DNA of 64,000 nt from assembly GCA_018673925.1 (NCBI GenBank), contig JABHBL010000015.1, forward strand, positions 1 through 64,000. The letters are read 5' to 3'. This stretch comes from Fidelibacterota bacterium (GTDB lineage Bacteria; Fidelibacterota; UBA8477; JABMPR01). The translations under genes were made by a program, and so were the position numbers. The notes under the pieces were generated by a model. It searched no databases and was not told the DNA's origin. It was given only the letters and a program-made list of their open reading frames with translations. Below are positions 54,185-63,656 of the stretch, piece after piece (the stretch's first letter is position 1; the number at the start of each line of letters is the position of its first letter).

Positions 54185-55656
54185 GAGGGGCTTTTGAGAA
54201 ACTTCGTTTTACTCAATACGACGGCCTGATCCATACTGTTCAAAACGTTCAATTCTTCAGCTCGCAAGATGTAGCTAGCTGCCTTTTCGTTTTCTCCAAG
54301 CGCATCGTAGGCCTGTCCAATTCGGAAGAGATTGTAGGGATTGAGCTGATTGGCCTCTTGAAATTCAGTGATGGCGGTTTGATAATTGCCCTCATGCATG
54401 GCGATGATCCCCTTCAACTGGGCGATCAGCTTGACCTGGATGGGGTTATTTCTGATCCCCACTTGCTCGGCAAATAGATCAGATGTCTCTTTCGCCTTTT
54501 CAATTTCGCCTTGCACAGCAAAAACTCGCGATAGATTAAACAGATGCGTGGTGTGGCCGTTGACTTTGACAGCTTGCGGAAGGTTTGACTTATCAATCAC
54601 TTCAATGGATTGATTGAAGCTGGTCAGTGCCTTAGAGGGTTGGTTCAATTCTAGATACAGATTACCTAAAATAACCAAATCATTGGCCATATTGCCAACG
54701 TCCTGCTGCCCTTCAGCCAGTTTAAAATTTGACAATATGACCTGCACAGCCTGAGAGATATTCCCCTCACAGACATGAGTTAATGCTTCAGTAAAAATTG
54801 CTCGTCTTGTATCAATAACATTCCGGGCAATTTCCTTTAATAATTCTAATTGAATTCGGGCTCTACCAGGTTCACCTAAAAAGGCGTAATTACAGGCAAT
54901 TCCAATATGACTCGCAACAAAATTTGGATCCTGTTCCAATGCTTTAGCATAAAATTCTATGGACTCATTAAAGCGACCCATCTCCATGAGCAGTTCAGCA
55001 TATGAATCATAGGCGTTGGGATTTTCTGAGTTCAATTTGATATAGAATTTGAAAGCTTTTTCAGCCTCTCCATAATTCCCCAATGCCCTTTGTGAATAGC
55101 CCAATTGATTGTGAAGAATTGCCAGATTATTATTCACCAGGGTTGCCTGATGATAGGATTGAATGGCTTGACGATATTGCCTCAATCCAAAGTAATAGTT
55201 TCCCAGAAGTAGAAGAGCATTTTCATCACCAGGGAACAACTCAACCAATTTCTGCAAGGACTTCTCTTGCTTCGTATTGTTACCCTCAAAACCATATTTC
55301 GCAGCTAGGATGATGAGTTGTTCACCCTCACTGGCTTTGGAAGCATGAGCCTTGGCTGAATCTAAGTATGAAACAAATAGTGCTGTCCCAGGCGAAACAT
55401 AAGCCAGATTGAGCCAGGCTGAGGCAAAGGTGGGATCAGCATCCAGGGCCAGACGAAAATGGGTTGCAGCCTCCACGGTTTGCAGGGTGTTTGCATAGGC
55501 CATCCCCCGTTGAAACTCCTCTGCAGCCAAACTAGAGTTGGTAGTAACTGGAATCTTAGCCAGAGACACCGTTGCCAGTTCCTCCTTGGCACAATGCGTG
55601 AGGGCTAAAAACATCCCAAATGCCAGAATTATGATACTTCGTCGTGATCGGTTCAT
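54181..55656 (-). CDS. TPR-repeat lipoprotein
   Basis: 491 residues. The signal peptide ends Phe-Leu-Ala-Leu-Thr-His-Cys, a plausible lipobox. The rest is tetratricopeptide repeats (helical pairs such as AWLNLAYVSPG, AIQSYHQATLV, AYDSYAELLMEMG, SFNQSIEVI), ending without a catalytic domain. A scaffold for protein interactions in the periplasm is likely. GAGGG precedes the ATG. Confidence 0.88.
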   Translation of the reverse strand: MNRSRRSIIILAFGMFLALTHCAKEELATVSLAKIPVTTNSSLAAEEFQRGMAYANTLQTVEAATHFRLALDADPTFASAWLNLAYVSPGTALFVSYLDSAKAHASKASEGEQLIILAAKYGFEGNNTKQEKSLQKLVELFPGDENALLLLGNYYFGLRQYRQAIQSYHQATLVNNNLAILHNQLGYSQRALGNYGEAEKAFKFYIKLNSENPNAYDSYAELLMEMGRFNESIEFYAKALEQDPNFVASHIGIACNYAFLGEPGRARIQLELLKEIARNVIDTRRAIFTEALTHVCEGNISQAVQVILSNFKLAEGQQDVGNMANDLVILGNLYLELNQPSKALTSFNQSIEVIDKSNLPQAVKVNGHTTHLFNLSRVFAVQGEIEKAKETSDLFAEQVGIRNNPIQVKLIAQLKGIIAMHEGNYQTAITEFQEANQLNPYNLFRIGQAYDALGENEKAASYILRAEELNVLNSMDQAVVLSKTKFLKSPS

Positions 55657-55748
55657 GGCTAATCCCTCGATTCATTTCCAATTTTACTTTAACGGGCTAA
55701 TATTTCTTAATCTACGCCCACATCTCAAGCTGGTTCCTGTAATAATTC

Positions 55749-56885
55749 TCAGGAAGACCCTTTCAAAAGAGCAAGAATCTGATCCACTTCATCTGATGTA
55801 TTGTAGTAATGGGGTGCCAGACGCAAGCCACCACCACGTAAGGAGATATTTACACCAGATGCTGAAAGTGATTGAAAAATGGCTTCATTTCTGGATGCAT
55901 CGTTGTGGGAAAACATGCAGATACTGCTCTGTTCATTCTCTTCAAATTGATACATGGTTTTAAAGGGGAGTTCATCCAGACCCCATTCAAATTGACCGAT
56001 AAGTTTTCGAACATGGCGAAAAATGCTATCAATGCCACATTCCAAAAGCAATTCAGTTGCTTTTTCAGCCCCGACCATCCCTGAAGCATTAAAAGCACCC
56101 AGCTCGAAGCGTTGTGCATTAGGGCTGAGCTCCTGGTCAAAATTTCCAAAATCTATAGGATTTACGTGACCCATATAGCCACGATGGACTAATTTTAGTC
56201 GTGATTGAAGTTCTTCAGTGACATACAAGAATCCCGTTCCAAGAGGTGACATCATCCATTTGTGACCCCCAACTGCCATAAAATCAACACCGGAAGCGAT
56301 GACATCGGTAGGGACAACGCCAACAGATTGAATGGCATCAACTGAGAAAATAATATTCCTGGAATGACATAATTCTGAGAGATTTTTTAAATCAGCTCGA
56401 AAGCCAGTTAAATATTGAACACTACTGATTGAAATCAACCTGGTCTGGGGTTTCAAGGCTGCTTCAAATAATTCGGGTGTTACTCTGCCATCTCCTGCGC
56501 TAATGAATTCAACCTCCACCCCTCTATCTTTCAAATTCAGAAAGGGCATCACATTTGATGGAAATTCATCCACATATAGCAGGATATGATCACCAGCTTT
56601 CCAATCCAACCCGTTGGCCAGCACATTGACACCTGAAACCGTATTCGCCATGTGAGCAATCCGCTCTGCAGGTGCTCCCACAAGCTTTCCATAGTTGGAT
56701 CTGAGACCCTCCATATGATCTACTGCAATATTCCAGGCAAGGGGATTCCCCATTTGGCGATGCTCAAAAAATTCATTGATGGCATTCACAACGGGTCGGG
56801 AAATAGGGCTGTAGGCAGCATGGTTGAAAAAAAGACGTTTCCCGGCTACGTCAAAGTTGGATCTGAATTGCTCTTGAGTTATCAT
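55749..56885 (-). CDS. Class V aminotransferase (PLP-dependent)
   Basis: 378 residues from MITQEQF, chosen because AGGA lies six bases upstream; the frame is open 20 codons earlier. The PLP Lys is in GGHKWMMSPLGTGF. The fold markers FFNHAAYSPIS, SVDAIQSVGVV and GLRLAPHYYN indicate a fold-type I enzyme similar to isopenicillin-N epimerase or cysteine desulfurase relatives. The exact reaction is unknown. It lies directly downstream of the HMA-like gene. Confidence 0.9.
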   Translation of the reverse strand: MITQEQFRSNFDVAGKRLFFNHAAYSPISRPVVNAINEFFEHRQMGNPLAWNIAVDHMEGLRSNYGKLVGAPAERIAHMANTVSGVNVLANGLDWKAGDHILLYVDEFPSNVMPFLNLKDRGVEVEFISAGDGRVTPELFEAALKPQTRLISISSVQYLTGFRADLKNLSELCHSRNIIFSVDAIQSVGVVPTDVIASGVDFMAVGGHKWMMSPLGTGFLYVTEELQSRLKLVHRGYMGHVNPIDFGNFDQELSPNAQRFELGAFNASGMVGAEKATELLLECGIDSIFRHVRKLIGQFEWGLDELPFKTMYQFEENEQSSICMFSHNDASRNEAIFQSLSASGVNISLRGGGLRLAPHYYNTSDEVDQILALLKGSS

Positions 56886-56898
56886 AAAATTCCTAATA

Positions 56899-57279
56899 TC
56901 ACTTAAGTGTCTGTTGGCTGAAGCAACATTGGGGGAGACGACCACGAGCTACAACATTGCCAGGTACATCATCAATGGTAAAACCATAGTCCCCAAGATG
57001 GGTTTGAATTTCAGCTGCGGAGACCTGATTTTCCCGATAGCGAATTTGTGCTTTGTGGGCTTGAATATTAGCAGAAACAGCCTTGATACCCTCTAGTTCA
57101 AGGATACGACCTTCAAATATTTTTTGACCATCCATACAAACCAGCTCAGCGATATCCAGTTCCAGCACAAGAATCTTTGCTTCCTTCTCACAGGAAATGA
57201 GGACTAGTGCAATTAAAATTGCAAATAATTGAATCCTATTTTTCAGATTCAACCTCCTGGAGACGTTTTTCCAGACCAC
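56899..57279 (-). CDS. HMA-like lipoprotein with one metal-site cysteine
   Basis: Up to 126 residues. A lipobox Leu-Ile-Ser-Cys follows a hydrophobic helix. The next ~70 residues resemble a heavy-metal-associated (ferredoxin-like) domain (GIKAVSANIQAHKAQIRYR...LGDYGFTIDD), but the M-x-C-x-x-C loop has only one Cys (LVCMDG), with a second pair (CC) near the C-terminus. The start is unclear: a GTG at 57279 opens the frame, while a perfect AGGAGG at 57258-57253 is followed six bases later by CTG (57246). It overlaps the M1 aminopeptidase end by 44 bp. Function unknown; a periplasmic metal chaperone is possible. Confidence 0.6.
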   Translation of the reverse strand: MVWKNVSRRLNLKNRIQLFAILIALVLISCEKEAKILVLELDIAELVCMDGQKIFEGRILELEGIKAVSANIQAHKAQIRYRENQVSAAEIQTHLGDYGFTIDDVPGNVVARGRLPQCCFSQQTLK

Positions 57280-59782
57280 CTAACTTCTCGGTGAGTTCAT
57301 CGAGTTGCTTTTGTAGTTTCTTTGTCTCTGTTCCATCACTTGAGGCTTGTATGGCCTGAAGTTGACGTTTCACCAGTGGATGATCCTGCACAGCCAGGCG
57401 AGACTGAAGGGCCACCAGGAATGGAATTCCGGCGTTCTCTTTCACCGCACCCAGACCTCTGGCGGCAGTGATCTGAACAGGGTAGCTAGGATCTTCTGTG
57501 GCAGCACAAATTGCCTGTGTAATTTGCTTTTGAAGGTGTGGGGCCATCCATTCCTTCATCGATGATAGAGCCAAAACTCTGGCTAGTTTCTCATCATAAA
57601 AATGCACTGGTACTTCTATGCCATCCAGAAGTGCTTCGAGAGCTGCCTCACTTCGGTTGGCAGCCAAACCTAGAAAAGCACCTGCCCGCACCAAATTTCT
57701 CCAGCCATCTTTTTTAGTATAGGCTGTTAATAAAGGAGTGTCCTCTGCATTACGTTGCTTGCCGAGACTTTCTAAAAGAGCCATTTCTCCTCGATACGGT
57801 AGATCCTTTGCTTTCAATTTCGAGAGAATGGAATCCCTCATGGCATCATTTCTATGATTACCGCAGGCCCTGGCAGCTTCCTCAATCACCATTGGATCTG
57901 TTTCAGCAGACAGAAGTTCGGCGAGATGCGCATAGGCATATGCATTCCCTACGGAACCCAGAACGCGAAAAGCATGGATTCTGAGACCCCAGCGCTTTTC
58001 TTGCTTTAGATATTCCCTGATGGCCTGGAGATTTTTACGTTTACCGGTCTTGGCTAATTCACTCATGGCCTGCATCAGTCCGCGAACCGTCTTCCCATTT
58101 TCAAGGAGGTGGCGCAGCTTATCATCACCAGGGTTAAATTCTGCCTCAAAAAGCGCTTTCATATTCGGATCAAGCAGGATGTGAGCGGGTTCATCCATTT
58201 TGATATTTATAATCTGGGTTCCTTTGGTGAGGTGAACCGTATCAACATGGTCACCACCCCTGGTATCCTGCCAACCAATCTCAAGATCCATTTCAAACAG
58301 CTCGATACCCTTTTTTTTGTCTACTTGGGTCTGCTCAAAAGTAAATTTACCGAGTCCCTTTTTCTTATCATACTCAAAGCTGGCTTTGAGTATTGGATAA
58401 CCCTTTGAACGGAACCACATATCAAAGAAACTATCCAGATTCAAACCGGAATGATTTTCTATACATCGCTGAAAATCAAGAGATTTGACAGTACGTGCAG
58501 CGTAGGTATTGACATATTCCTGAACACCCGTCCAAAACTTATCATCACCCACGAGCTGACGCAGCATATGCAATCGCCAGGCACCTCCGGGATAGAGGTG
58601 CATATCAAACATGTTCCAACTATGATCGTATTCTCTGGTAATAATGGGACGCACATATTTATTCTTGGCCTCACCAATATAGCTGCTGGCTTCTTCAGCG
58701 AGTTGCCAATGCATGGCATCGATTCCCTCAGAATCTTCTAGCCAGACTGATTCGATGTAGGTCGCCCAGCTCTCTTTAAGCCAGACATGGGCAAAATCAT
58801 AGGAGACAACAGCATCACCGAAGTAAGAATGGGACATTTCATGGACATTGATCAGATCCATGATGTACTTCCATTCCTTCGCCATGGTCTCATCAAGCAT
58901 GAATTTATCATCCCAGGATACGAGAGAAATATTTTCCATAGCGCCACCCACTTCTCTACCAGCAATCTGGAAATATTTGGGATATGGAAAGGCCATATCC
59001 AGTTTTTTCTCCATCCAAATCAGCATTTTGCGGGTGGGCTCAAAGGTGCGTTGAAGCTGCTCTGGTGTGTAGGACTTATCGGCAAAGTATGCGATGGGCA
59101 TATCTCTCAACGGTTTGTCCTGGTAAACGGAAAATTCGCCGATGGCAAAACAGGCCAGATAGCTGGCACAAGGATAATCCAACTTCCAATGAGAGGTCTT
59201 CATTCCATCTTTGGTTTCCTCGGATACCAGGGCACCATTTGCCAGAATAGTTAATTTTTCGTCTGCAGTGAGGTGATAATCCATCTTTGATCGAACTGTG
59301 GGGAAATCCACACAGGGGAACCAATATCTCGCACGCTCCGTCTCATTGTCTGTTATGGCATAATAGGGAAAGTCAGGGCGCTTTTCATCTGGCGCTGAAA
59401 ACTGGAGCCCCGAGATAGGATCCTGAATACGGTAATCCACCCTGATGACACATTCTTCATTTGCAGCAAAGGATTTATCAAAATTTAAATTAATAGTTAA
59501 ATCATCATAAGTATAGTCCAGACCTATAGTGCTGAGATCCTGAACTTTTACTTCCTCAAAATCTACTGCATCCAGTTTAATTGAATGCTCCCCCGCCACA
59601 TTGGCTCTTAGGGTGATCAATGCATACCCGACTGCTGATTTCTGTTTCAGGTCAACTGAAAGATGGACCTCAGTATGAACTGGTTCGAGCTGTAGATCAG
59701 GAGCATAATTTTTAATGGCTCCACTTAGTGCAAAATCACCAGATTTGTACTGTGAGCGATGAGACAAATGTTCGTATTTCAT
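57236..59782 (-). CDS. M1-family aminopeptidase with C-terminal HEAT-like repeats
   Basis: 848 residues, no signal peptide. The exopeptidase motif GGAMEN is at 279-284. The zinc motif HEMSH (314-318) has its third ligand Glu337 in LKESWA, the H-E-x-x-H-x18-E pattern. About 560-810 are alpha-helical HEAT-like repeats, and the last ~30 residues form a coiled coil. It releases N-terminal amino acids from peptides in the cytoplasm. AAGGAT precedes the ATG. It completes the peptide-degrading set of this region. Confidence 0.95.
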   Translation of the reverse strand: MKYEHLSHRSQYKSGDFALSGAIKNYAPDLQLEPVHTEVHLSVDLKQKSAVGYALITLRANVAGEHSIKLDAVDFEEVKVQDLSTIGLDYTYDDLTINLNFDKSFAANEECVIRVDYRIQDPISGLQFSAPDEKRPDFPYYAITDNETERARYWFPCVDFPTVRSKMDYHLTADEKLTILANGALVSEETKDGMKTSHWKLDYPCASYLACFAIGEFSVYQDKPLRDMPIAYFADKSYTPEQLQRTFEPTRKMLIWMEKKLDMAFPYPKYFQIAGREVGGAMENISLVSWDDKFMLDETMAKEWKYIMDLINVHEMSHSYFGDAVVSYDFAHVWLKESWATYIESVWLEDSEGIDAMHWQLAEEASSYIGEAKNKYVRPIITREYDHSWNMFDMHLYPGGAWRLHMLRQLVGDDKFWTGVQEYVNTYAARTVKSLDFQRCIENHSGLNLDSFFDMWFRSKGYPILKASFEYDKKKGLGKFTFEQTQVDKKKGIELFEMDLEIGWQDTRGGDHVDTVHLTKGTQIINIKMDEPAHILLDPNMKALFEAEFNPGDDKLRHLLENGKTVRGLMQAMSELAKTGKRKNLQAIREYLKQEKRWGLRIHAFRVLGSVGNAYAYAHLAELLSAETDPMVIEEAARACGNHRNDAMRDSILSKLKAKDLPYRGEMALLESLGKQRNAEDTPLLTAYTKKDGWRNLVRAGAFLGLAANRSEAALEALLDGIEVPVHFYDEKLARVLALSSMKEWMAPHLQKQITQAICAATEDPSYPVQITAARGLGAVKENAGIPFLVALQSRLAVQDHPLVKRQLQAIQASSDGTETKKLQKQLDELTEKLGGLEKRLQEVESEK

Positions 59783-59800
59783 TTAGTATCCTTGAAAATT

Positions 59801-60718
59801 CTATTTACTAAAAGCCGAGAGTGGTATTTCAAACCATTCCCGTTGTTCGTTGGTTACAATAATAGTTTGGGGATCCTTAAAGCAAACTCCTTCAGCCTGG
59901 TCTGCCTTAACAAGGCTATAGGATCTGGGTGTTTGAGCTAAAAAATCATCACCCCGTTTGGGTTTAGGGAAATACCAGATGATAGTTGCCAGTGGGTTTT
60001 GGGCTATTAAAACCATGGCAGATTCATCCTGTGCCATACTGGCATCCGTTACCCAGCCACCCAGGTCATCTTTGCGGTTGATCAATTTTAGCACATTGAC
60101 CTTATTGGTAAAACGTGTATCCATTCTATAAAGCTTGGTTCCTGAAGCGGGTTTTCTGATATGCCGATCCGCACGGTGCTTGGTAAGGAAATATATTTTC
60201 CCCTGAAAAGTGAAAATGGACTCACAATCAAATTCCCATTCATCAGCAGGATATTTGGATTGATCCTCATACCGGACAGGCAACCACAGTAGAGGTCGGG
60301 TTTCGTAGGTCGCACGAGGATTGGGCTCGGGAATGATATATACACCCATATCTCGTCTTGTATTGCCATTGTTGCCTACATCGGCAATTACCAGGGTATC
60401 CTTTAATACAGCGAGTGCTTCCCAGTCGATGAGGCTGGCGTTTTTAATTTTTATCCCTGGATAGTTATCAATCTTATCACCGAGATACCGTTTTTTCATA
60501 AAATCTGGTACAATCATTTCGCCTAGCTCAGTTACAGGAAACACAAATGGTTTATCACCTGAGTCATTACATAGCCAATAGACATTATCATAGGTTTGAC
60601 TCTTAATGATAGCGCTCTGCTCATCAATATCTTTATGCTTTACATCAAGGATTTTGTCCTGACCACTCAGTTGCATAATCATGATAAAAACAAAAACTAC
60701 TCGGTGTGTTAATGTCAT
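59801..60718 (-). CDS. Secreted protein, possible beta-propeller, family unknown
   Basis: 305 residues with a cleavable signal peptide (about 1-20, ending Leu-Ser-Gly). Repeating beta-strand-like segments with Trp and Asp (YWLCNDSGDKPFVFP, IDWEALAVLKDTLVIADVGNNGN, CESIFTFQGKIYFLT) suggest a beta-propeller. IADVGNNGNTRRD and AEGVC resemble motifs of esterase-like or NHL-type propellers, but I do not recognise the family. GGGAG precedes the ATG. It is 18 bp upstream of the M1 aminopeptidase gene, in the same direction. Confidence 0.75.
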   Translation of the reverse strand: MTLTHRVVFVFIMIMQLSGQDKILDVKHKDIDEQSAIIKSQTYDNVYWLCNDSGDKPFVFPVTELGEMIVPDFMKKRYLGDKIDNYPGIKIKNASLIDWEALAVLKDTLVIADVGNNGNTRRDMGVYIIPEPNPRATYETRPLLWLPVRYEDQSKYPADEWEFDCESIFTFQGKIYFLTKHRADRHIRKPASGTKLYRMDTRFTNKVNVLKLINRKDDLGGWVTDASMAQDESAMVLIAQNPLATIIWYFPKPKRGDDFLAQTPRSYSLVKADQAEGVCFKDPQTIIVTNEQREWFEIPLSAFSK

Positions 60719-60805
60719 GAAGCATTACTCCCGGTGCTTGTAAATTCCATCAATCTCCTCTTGAAAAAAAGTACTGATATGTAGTGATCAGGGTTAAATA
60801 GTAAC

Positions 60806-61762
60806 ATGAGTGCAAATTCAACAACTGATGCGGGAAATCAAGTAAAAATCTGGTTAAACAGACGTTACCATAACTATAATTATTACCTTCAAAATACCTA
60901 TGGTGAAAAAATCCGTAAGGTTTCACTTCATGGAGGATTCACTTGCCCCAACCGTGATGGATCAAAAGGTCGCGGTGGTTGTGTATACTGCAACAATGAT
61001 AGTTTTGTCCCTCACTACATCAATAAAGACATGTCCATTCCTTTGCAAATGGAAGCCTCCATCCCCTTCATGATCGATCGCTATGATGTCCAGAAGTACA
61101 TCGCTTATTTCCAGGCTTATTCCAATACTTATGATGAGTTGGATAAGTTGAAACGTATGTATGAAGAGGCTGTTGGGTATCCCAATGTCATCGGGTTGGA
61201 TATAGGAACTCGCAGTGACTGTGTTGATGAGCCCTTGCTTGAGTATCTCGCCAAATTGAATGAGCGGGTGAATGTTACCCTTGAGTACGGCATTGAATCC
61301 ATCCACGACAAAACCCTGGATTGGATGAATCGTGGTCATGATTATGAGTCCGTGATCAAGGCAGTTGAATTAACCAAACAGTATGGAATAAAAGTCGCTG
61401 GACACATCATTTTAGGCTTTCCGGTTGAATCAAAGGAAATGATGCTTGAAACTGGGGTAGCCGCCAATGATCTTGGACTTGATTTCCTGAAAATTCATCA
61501 GCTGCACATTGTGAAGGGAACTGTTTTGGCCAAGCGTTACAATGATGAACCCTTTCCTCTTTTCCAGGCTGATGAGTATATCGAGCTGGTGGCAGATATT
61601 CTGGAAAGACTAGATTCCAGAATTGTTATACAGAGACTATTTGGGGATGCGCCTGATGATATCCTGATTGCCCCGCGCTGGGGGTATAATATTCCTAAAC
61701 TGACGCATCTCATGGATCTGGAATTGAATCATCGAGATACCTGGCAGGGAAAGTTGTTTTAG
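60806..61762 (+). CDS. Radical SAM protein, YhcC (TIGR01212) family
   Basis: 318 residues. The 4Fe-4S motif is spread as Cys-x14-Cys-x2-Cys with FTCPNRDGSKGRGGCVYC. Further markers are IGTRSDCV, EYGIESIHDKTLDWMNRGH and HIILGFPVESKE. This is the layout of the YhcC/TIGR01212 family, whose biochemical role is not established. It is divergent from the secreted-protein gene. Confidence 0.91.
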   Translation: MSANSTTDAGNQVKIWLNRRYHNYNYYLQNTYGEKIRKVSLHGGFTCPNRDGSKGRGGCVYCNNDSFVPHYINKDMSIPLQMEASIPFMIDRYDVQKYIAYFQAYSNTYDELDKLKRMYEEAVGYPNVIGLDIGTRSDCVDEPLLEYLAKLNERVNVTLEYGIESIHDKTLDWMNRGHDYESVIKAVELTKQYGIKVAGHIILGFPVESKEMMLETGVAANDLGLDFLKIHQLHIVKGTVLAKRYNDEPFPLFQADEYIELVADILERLDSRIVIQRLFGDAPDDILIAPRWGYNIPKLTHLMDLELNHRDTWQGKLF

Positions 61763-61854
61763 CTACGAATTAAATATTGGGAATTACGAATGTTATGTAA
61801 GACTACTCTCGACGGCTCTGAGTTTTCCCCATCCGGGTCAATGAACATTCGAGT

Positions 61855-62274
61855 TTACTCATCTGATTCGAGCCGTTTACCAAAACTAATCACATCATCT
61901 ATTTGATATCTTAATTTCTGATAGAATTTTATAGCCTCAGTATTTGAATCTCTTAATTGCAAATTGAGTTTTGGACAACCCACCTGTCTAAGTAATTGCT
62001 CAGCTTCAGCCATCATTTTCTGGCCAAACCCCAATTTTTGATGTTCAGGGGCTACCGCCAGGTAGTTTACCCATCCCCGATGACCATCATATCCAGCCAT
62101 GACAGATGCCATGATTTCATCATCAATTGTTCCAACCAGAAACCACTCTCCCTGGACTTTTAGTTTTCGTTTGATATCCTTTTCCGGATCATTCCAGGAA
62201 CGAATCAAATCACATTTATGCCACAGATCTATGACTGATGATTCATCCGATGGTCGATATGATCTAATTTGCAT
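61855..62274 (-). CDS. GNAT-family N-acetyltransferase (YpeA-like)
   Basis: 139 residues from the ATG at 62274; a TTG one codon earlier is also possible. The acetyl-CoA loop VAPEHQKLGFGQKMM (Q/R-x-x-G-x-G/A) and the C-terminal NTEAIKFYQKLRY are typical of YpeA/RimI-type GNAT enzymes. It transfers acetyl groups to an unknown amine. No Shine-Dalgarno is obvious. Confidence 0.9.
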   Translation of the reverse strand: MQIRSYRPSDESSVIDLWHKCDLIRSWNDPEKDIKRKLKVQGEWFLVGTIDDEIMASVMAGYDGHRGWVNYLAVAPEHQKLGFGQKMMAEAEQLLRQVGCPKLNLQLRDSNTEAIKFYQKLRYQIDDVISFGKRLESDE

Positions 62275-62803
62275 CAAATTGTCTGTGGTCGTGTTATTCG
62301 TAAGTGAGCTTTCATGTATCCCTTATAATTAAATGATTCAGATCATCCTAAGTTCGAATTGCTTCACCTTGATAATGGGAAGTTATCGTTTTAGTGCATG
62401 ATGACAAAGAGTTATTGAGTTTGGATGTTTGAGAGTCTGAAGCATGACTCTAAAAGTAAGTGACTCCATGTATAGTTCCATCCATTCTTCATGTCTCCTA
62501 TATGCTTCATAGTGTATCTATACGTAGCTATTTAGTTATTCTTACGGGTAGCTATGGAACCATTAAAGTCGCATCTATATTTTCAATTCTACAACGATAT
62601 ATAATTAATAATATTTTATTTAACTTTCTACTATATAGTTTTACTGTTAGAGGCTAGAGACTATCTACAGCATTTAGTTGATAACCTTTATGGATGTTCC
62701 CAAGGTACTGTTGGAGTGATGAATAATGGATATACTGCTTTACATGCCTGGATTCAAATCTATATTCTCCGCAAGTTAACGGGGGCTGATGAAAGGAATG
62801 ATT
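62275..62803. other. AT-rich intergenic region, no gene recognised
   Basis: This 529 bp stretch contains short open frames only. A frame from about 62604 to 62881 is open on the plus strand and translates to a protein-like segment (including LVDNLYGCSQGTVGVMNNG), but it has no good start and runs into the reductase gene in another frame. No intrinsic terminator or riboswitch was found. The reductase Shine-Dalgarno AAAGGA is at 62792-62797. Confidence 0.5.
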
Positions 62804-63589
62804 ATGCAGAAATGGGCCTTAATTTTAGGCGCTTCAAGTGGGTTTGGTGGAGCTATCTCCAGAAAACTGGCTGCCAATGGATATAATATTTTCGGGGTTC
62901 ACCTCGATCGCAAAGCAACCATGCACAATGTTGAGGCTATTCAGGCTGACATTGAAGCCGCAGGTGCAAAATCTCTATTCTTCAATATTAATGCCGCTGA
63001 TACTCGTGCTAGAAAAGAAGCCATCAGGGTTATGGAAGAAACTTTTTCCAATGAAGCAGGGACAGTCCAGGTACTGATTCACTCCCTTGCTTTTGGTACC
63101 CTCCTTCCTGTTGTTTTCAATCCGGGTCAAGGTGGTGTAGTTCACAAAAACCAAATGGATATGACCCTGGATGTCATGGGGCACTCACTGGTATACTGGA
63201 CTCAGGATGTGGTTGGTCACAAACTGATGAAAGAGGGTGGTCACATTTTCTGTATGACCAGCTCAGGAGGACACACAGCATGGCCAAACTATGGAGCCGT
63301 TTCAGCTGCTAAAGCTGCCCTGGAAGCTCATACCCGTCAGATTGCATTTGAGCTTGCCCCCAAAAATATTGCAGCCAATGCGTTGAGAGCTGGTGTAACC
63401 GATACCCCTGCCTTGAGAAAAATTCCAGGCAACGAGCAAATGATTGCCAGGGCTTTACAGGTGAATCCAGGTGGTCGTCTGACTACTCCAGAAGATGTTG
63501 CTGAAGCCGTCCTTACCTTTTCAAGTATGAGTACCTGGATTACAGGCAATGTGATTGGAATTGATGGTGGTGAGGACAACGCGGGGTAA
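62804..63589 (+). CDS. Enoyl-ACP-reductase-like SDR (FabL-like)
   Basis: 261 residues from MQKWALI, chosen because AAAGGA lies six bases upstream. The NADPH-binding GASSGFGGAI is at the N-terminus. The active site has SLAFG and Tyr-x6-Lys (YGAVSAAK), the spacing found in enoyl-ACP reductases rather than in ordinary SDRs (Tyr-x3-Lys). The C-terminal ITGNVIGIDGGEDN is typical. It probably reduces trans-2-enoyl-ACP in fatty-acid synthesis, complementing fabH; another SDR role is possible. Confidence 0.85.
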   Translation: MQKWALILGASSGFGGAISRKLAANGYNIFGVHLDRKATMHNVEAIQADIEAAGAKSLFFNINAADTRARKEAIRVMEETFSNEAGTVQVLIHSLAFGTLLPVVFNPGQGGVVHKNQMDMTLDVMGHSLVYWTQDVVGHKLMKEGGHIFCMTSSGGHTAWPNYGAVSAAKAALEAHTRQIAFELAPKNIAANALRAGVTDTPALRKIPGNEQMIARALQVNPGGRLTTPEDVAEAVLTFSSMSTWITGNVIGIDGGEDNAG

Positions 63590-63656
63590 ATCCAGGTCTC
63601 TTTTATTAGAGCCATAACCACTCCAGCGTTTCTTAGCTAATCCAAGCGGTTCTATT

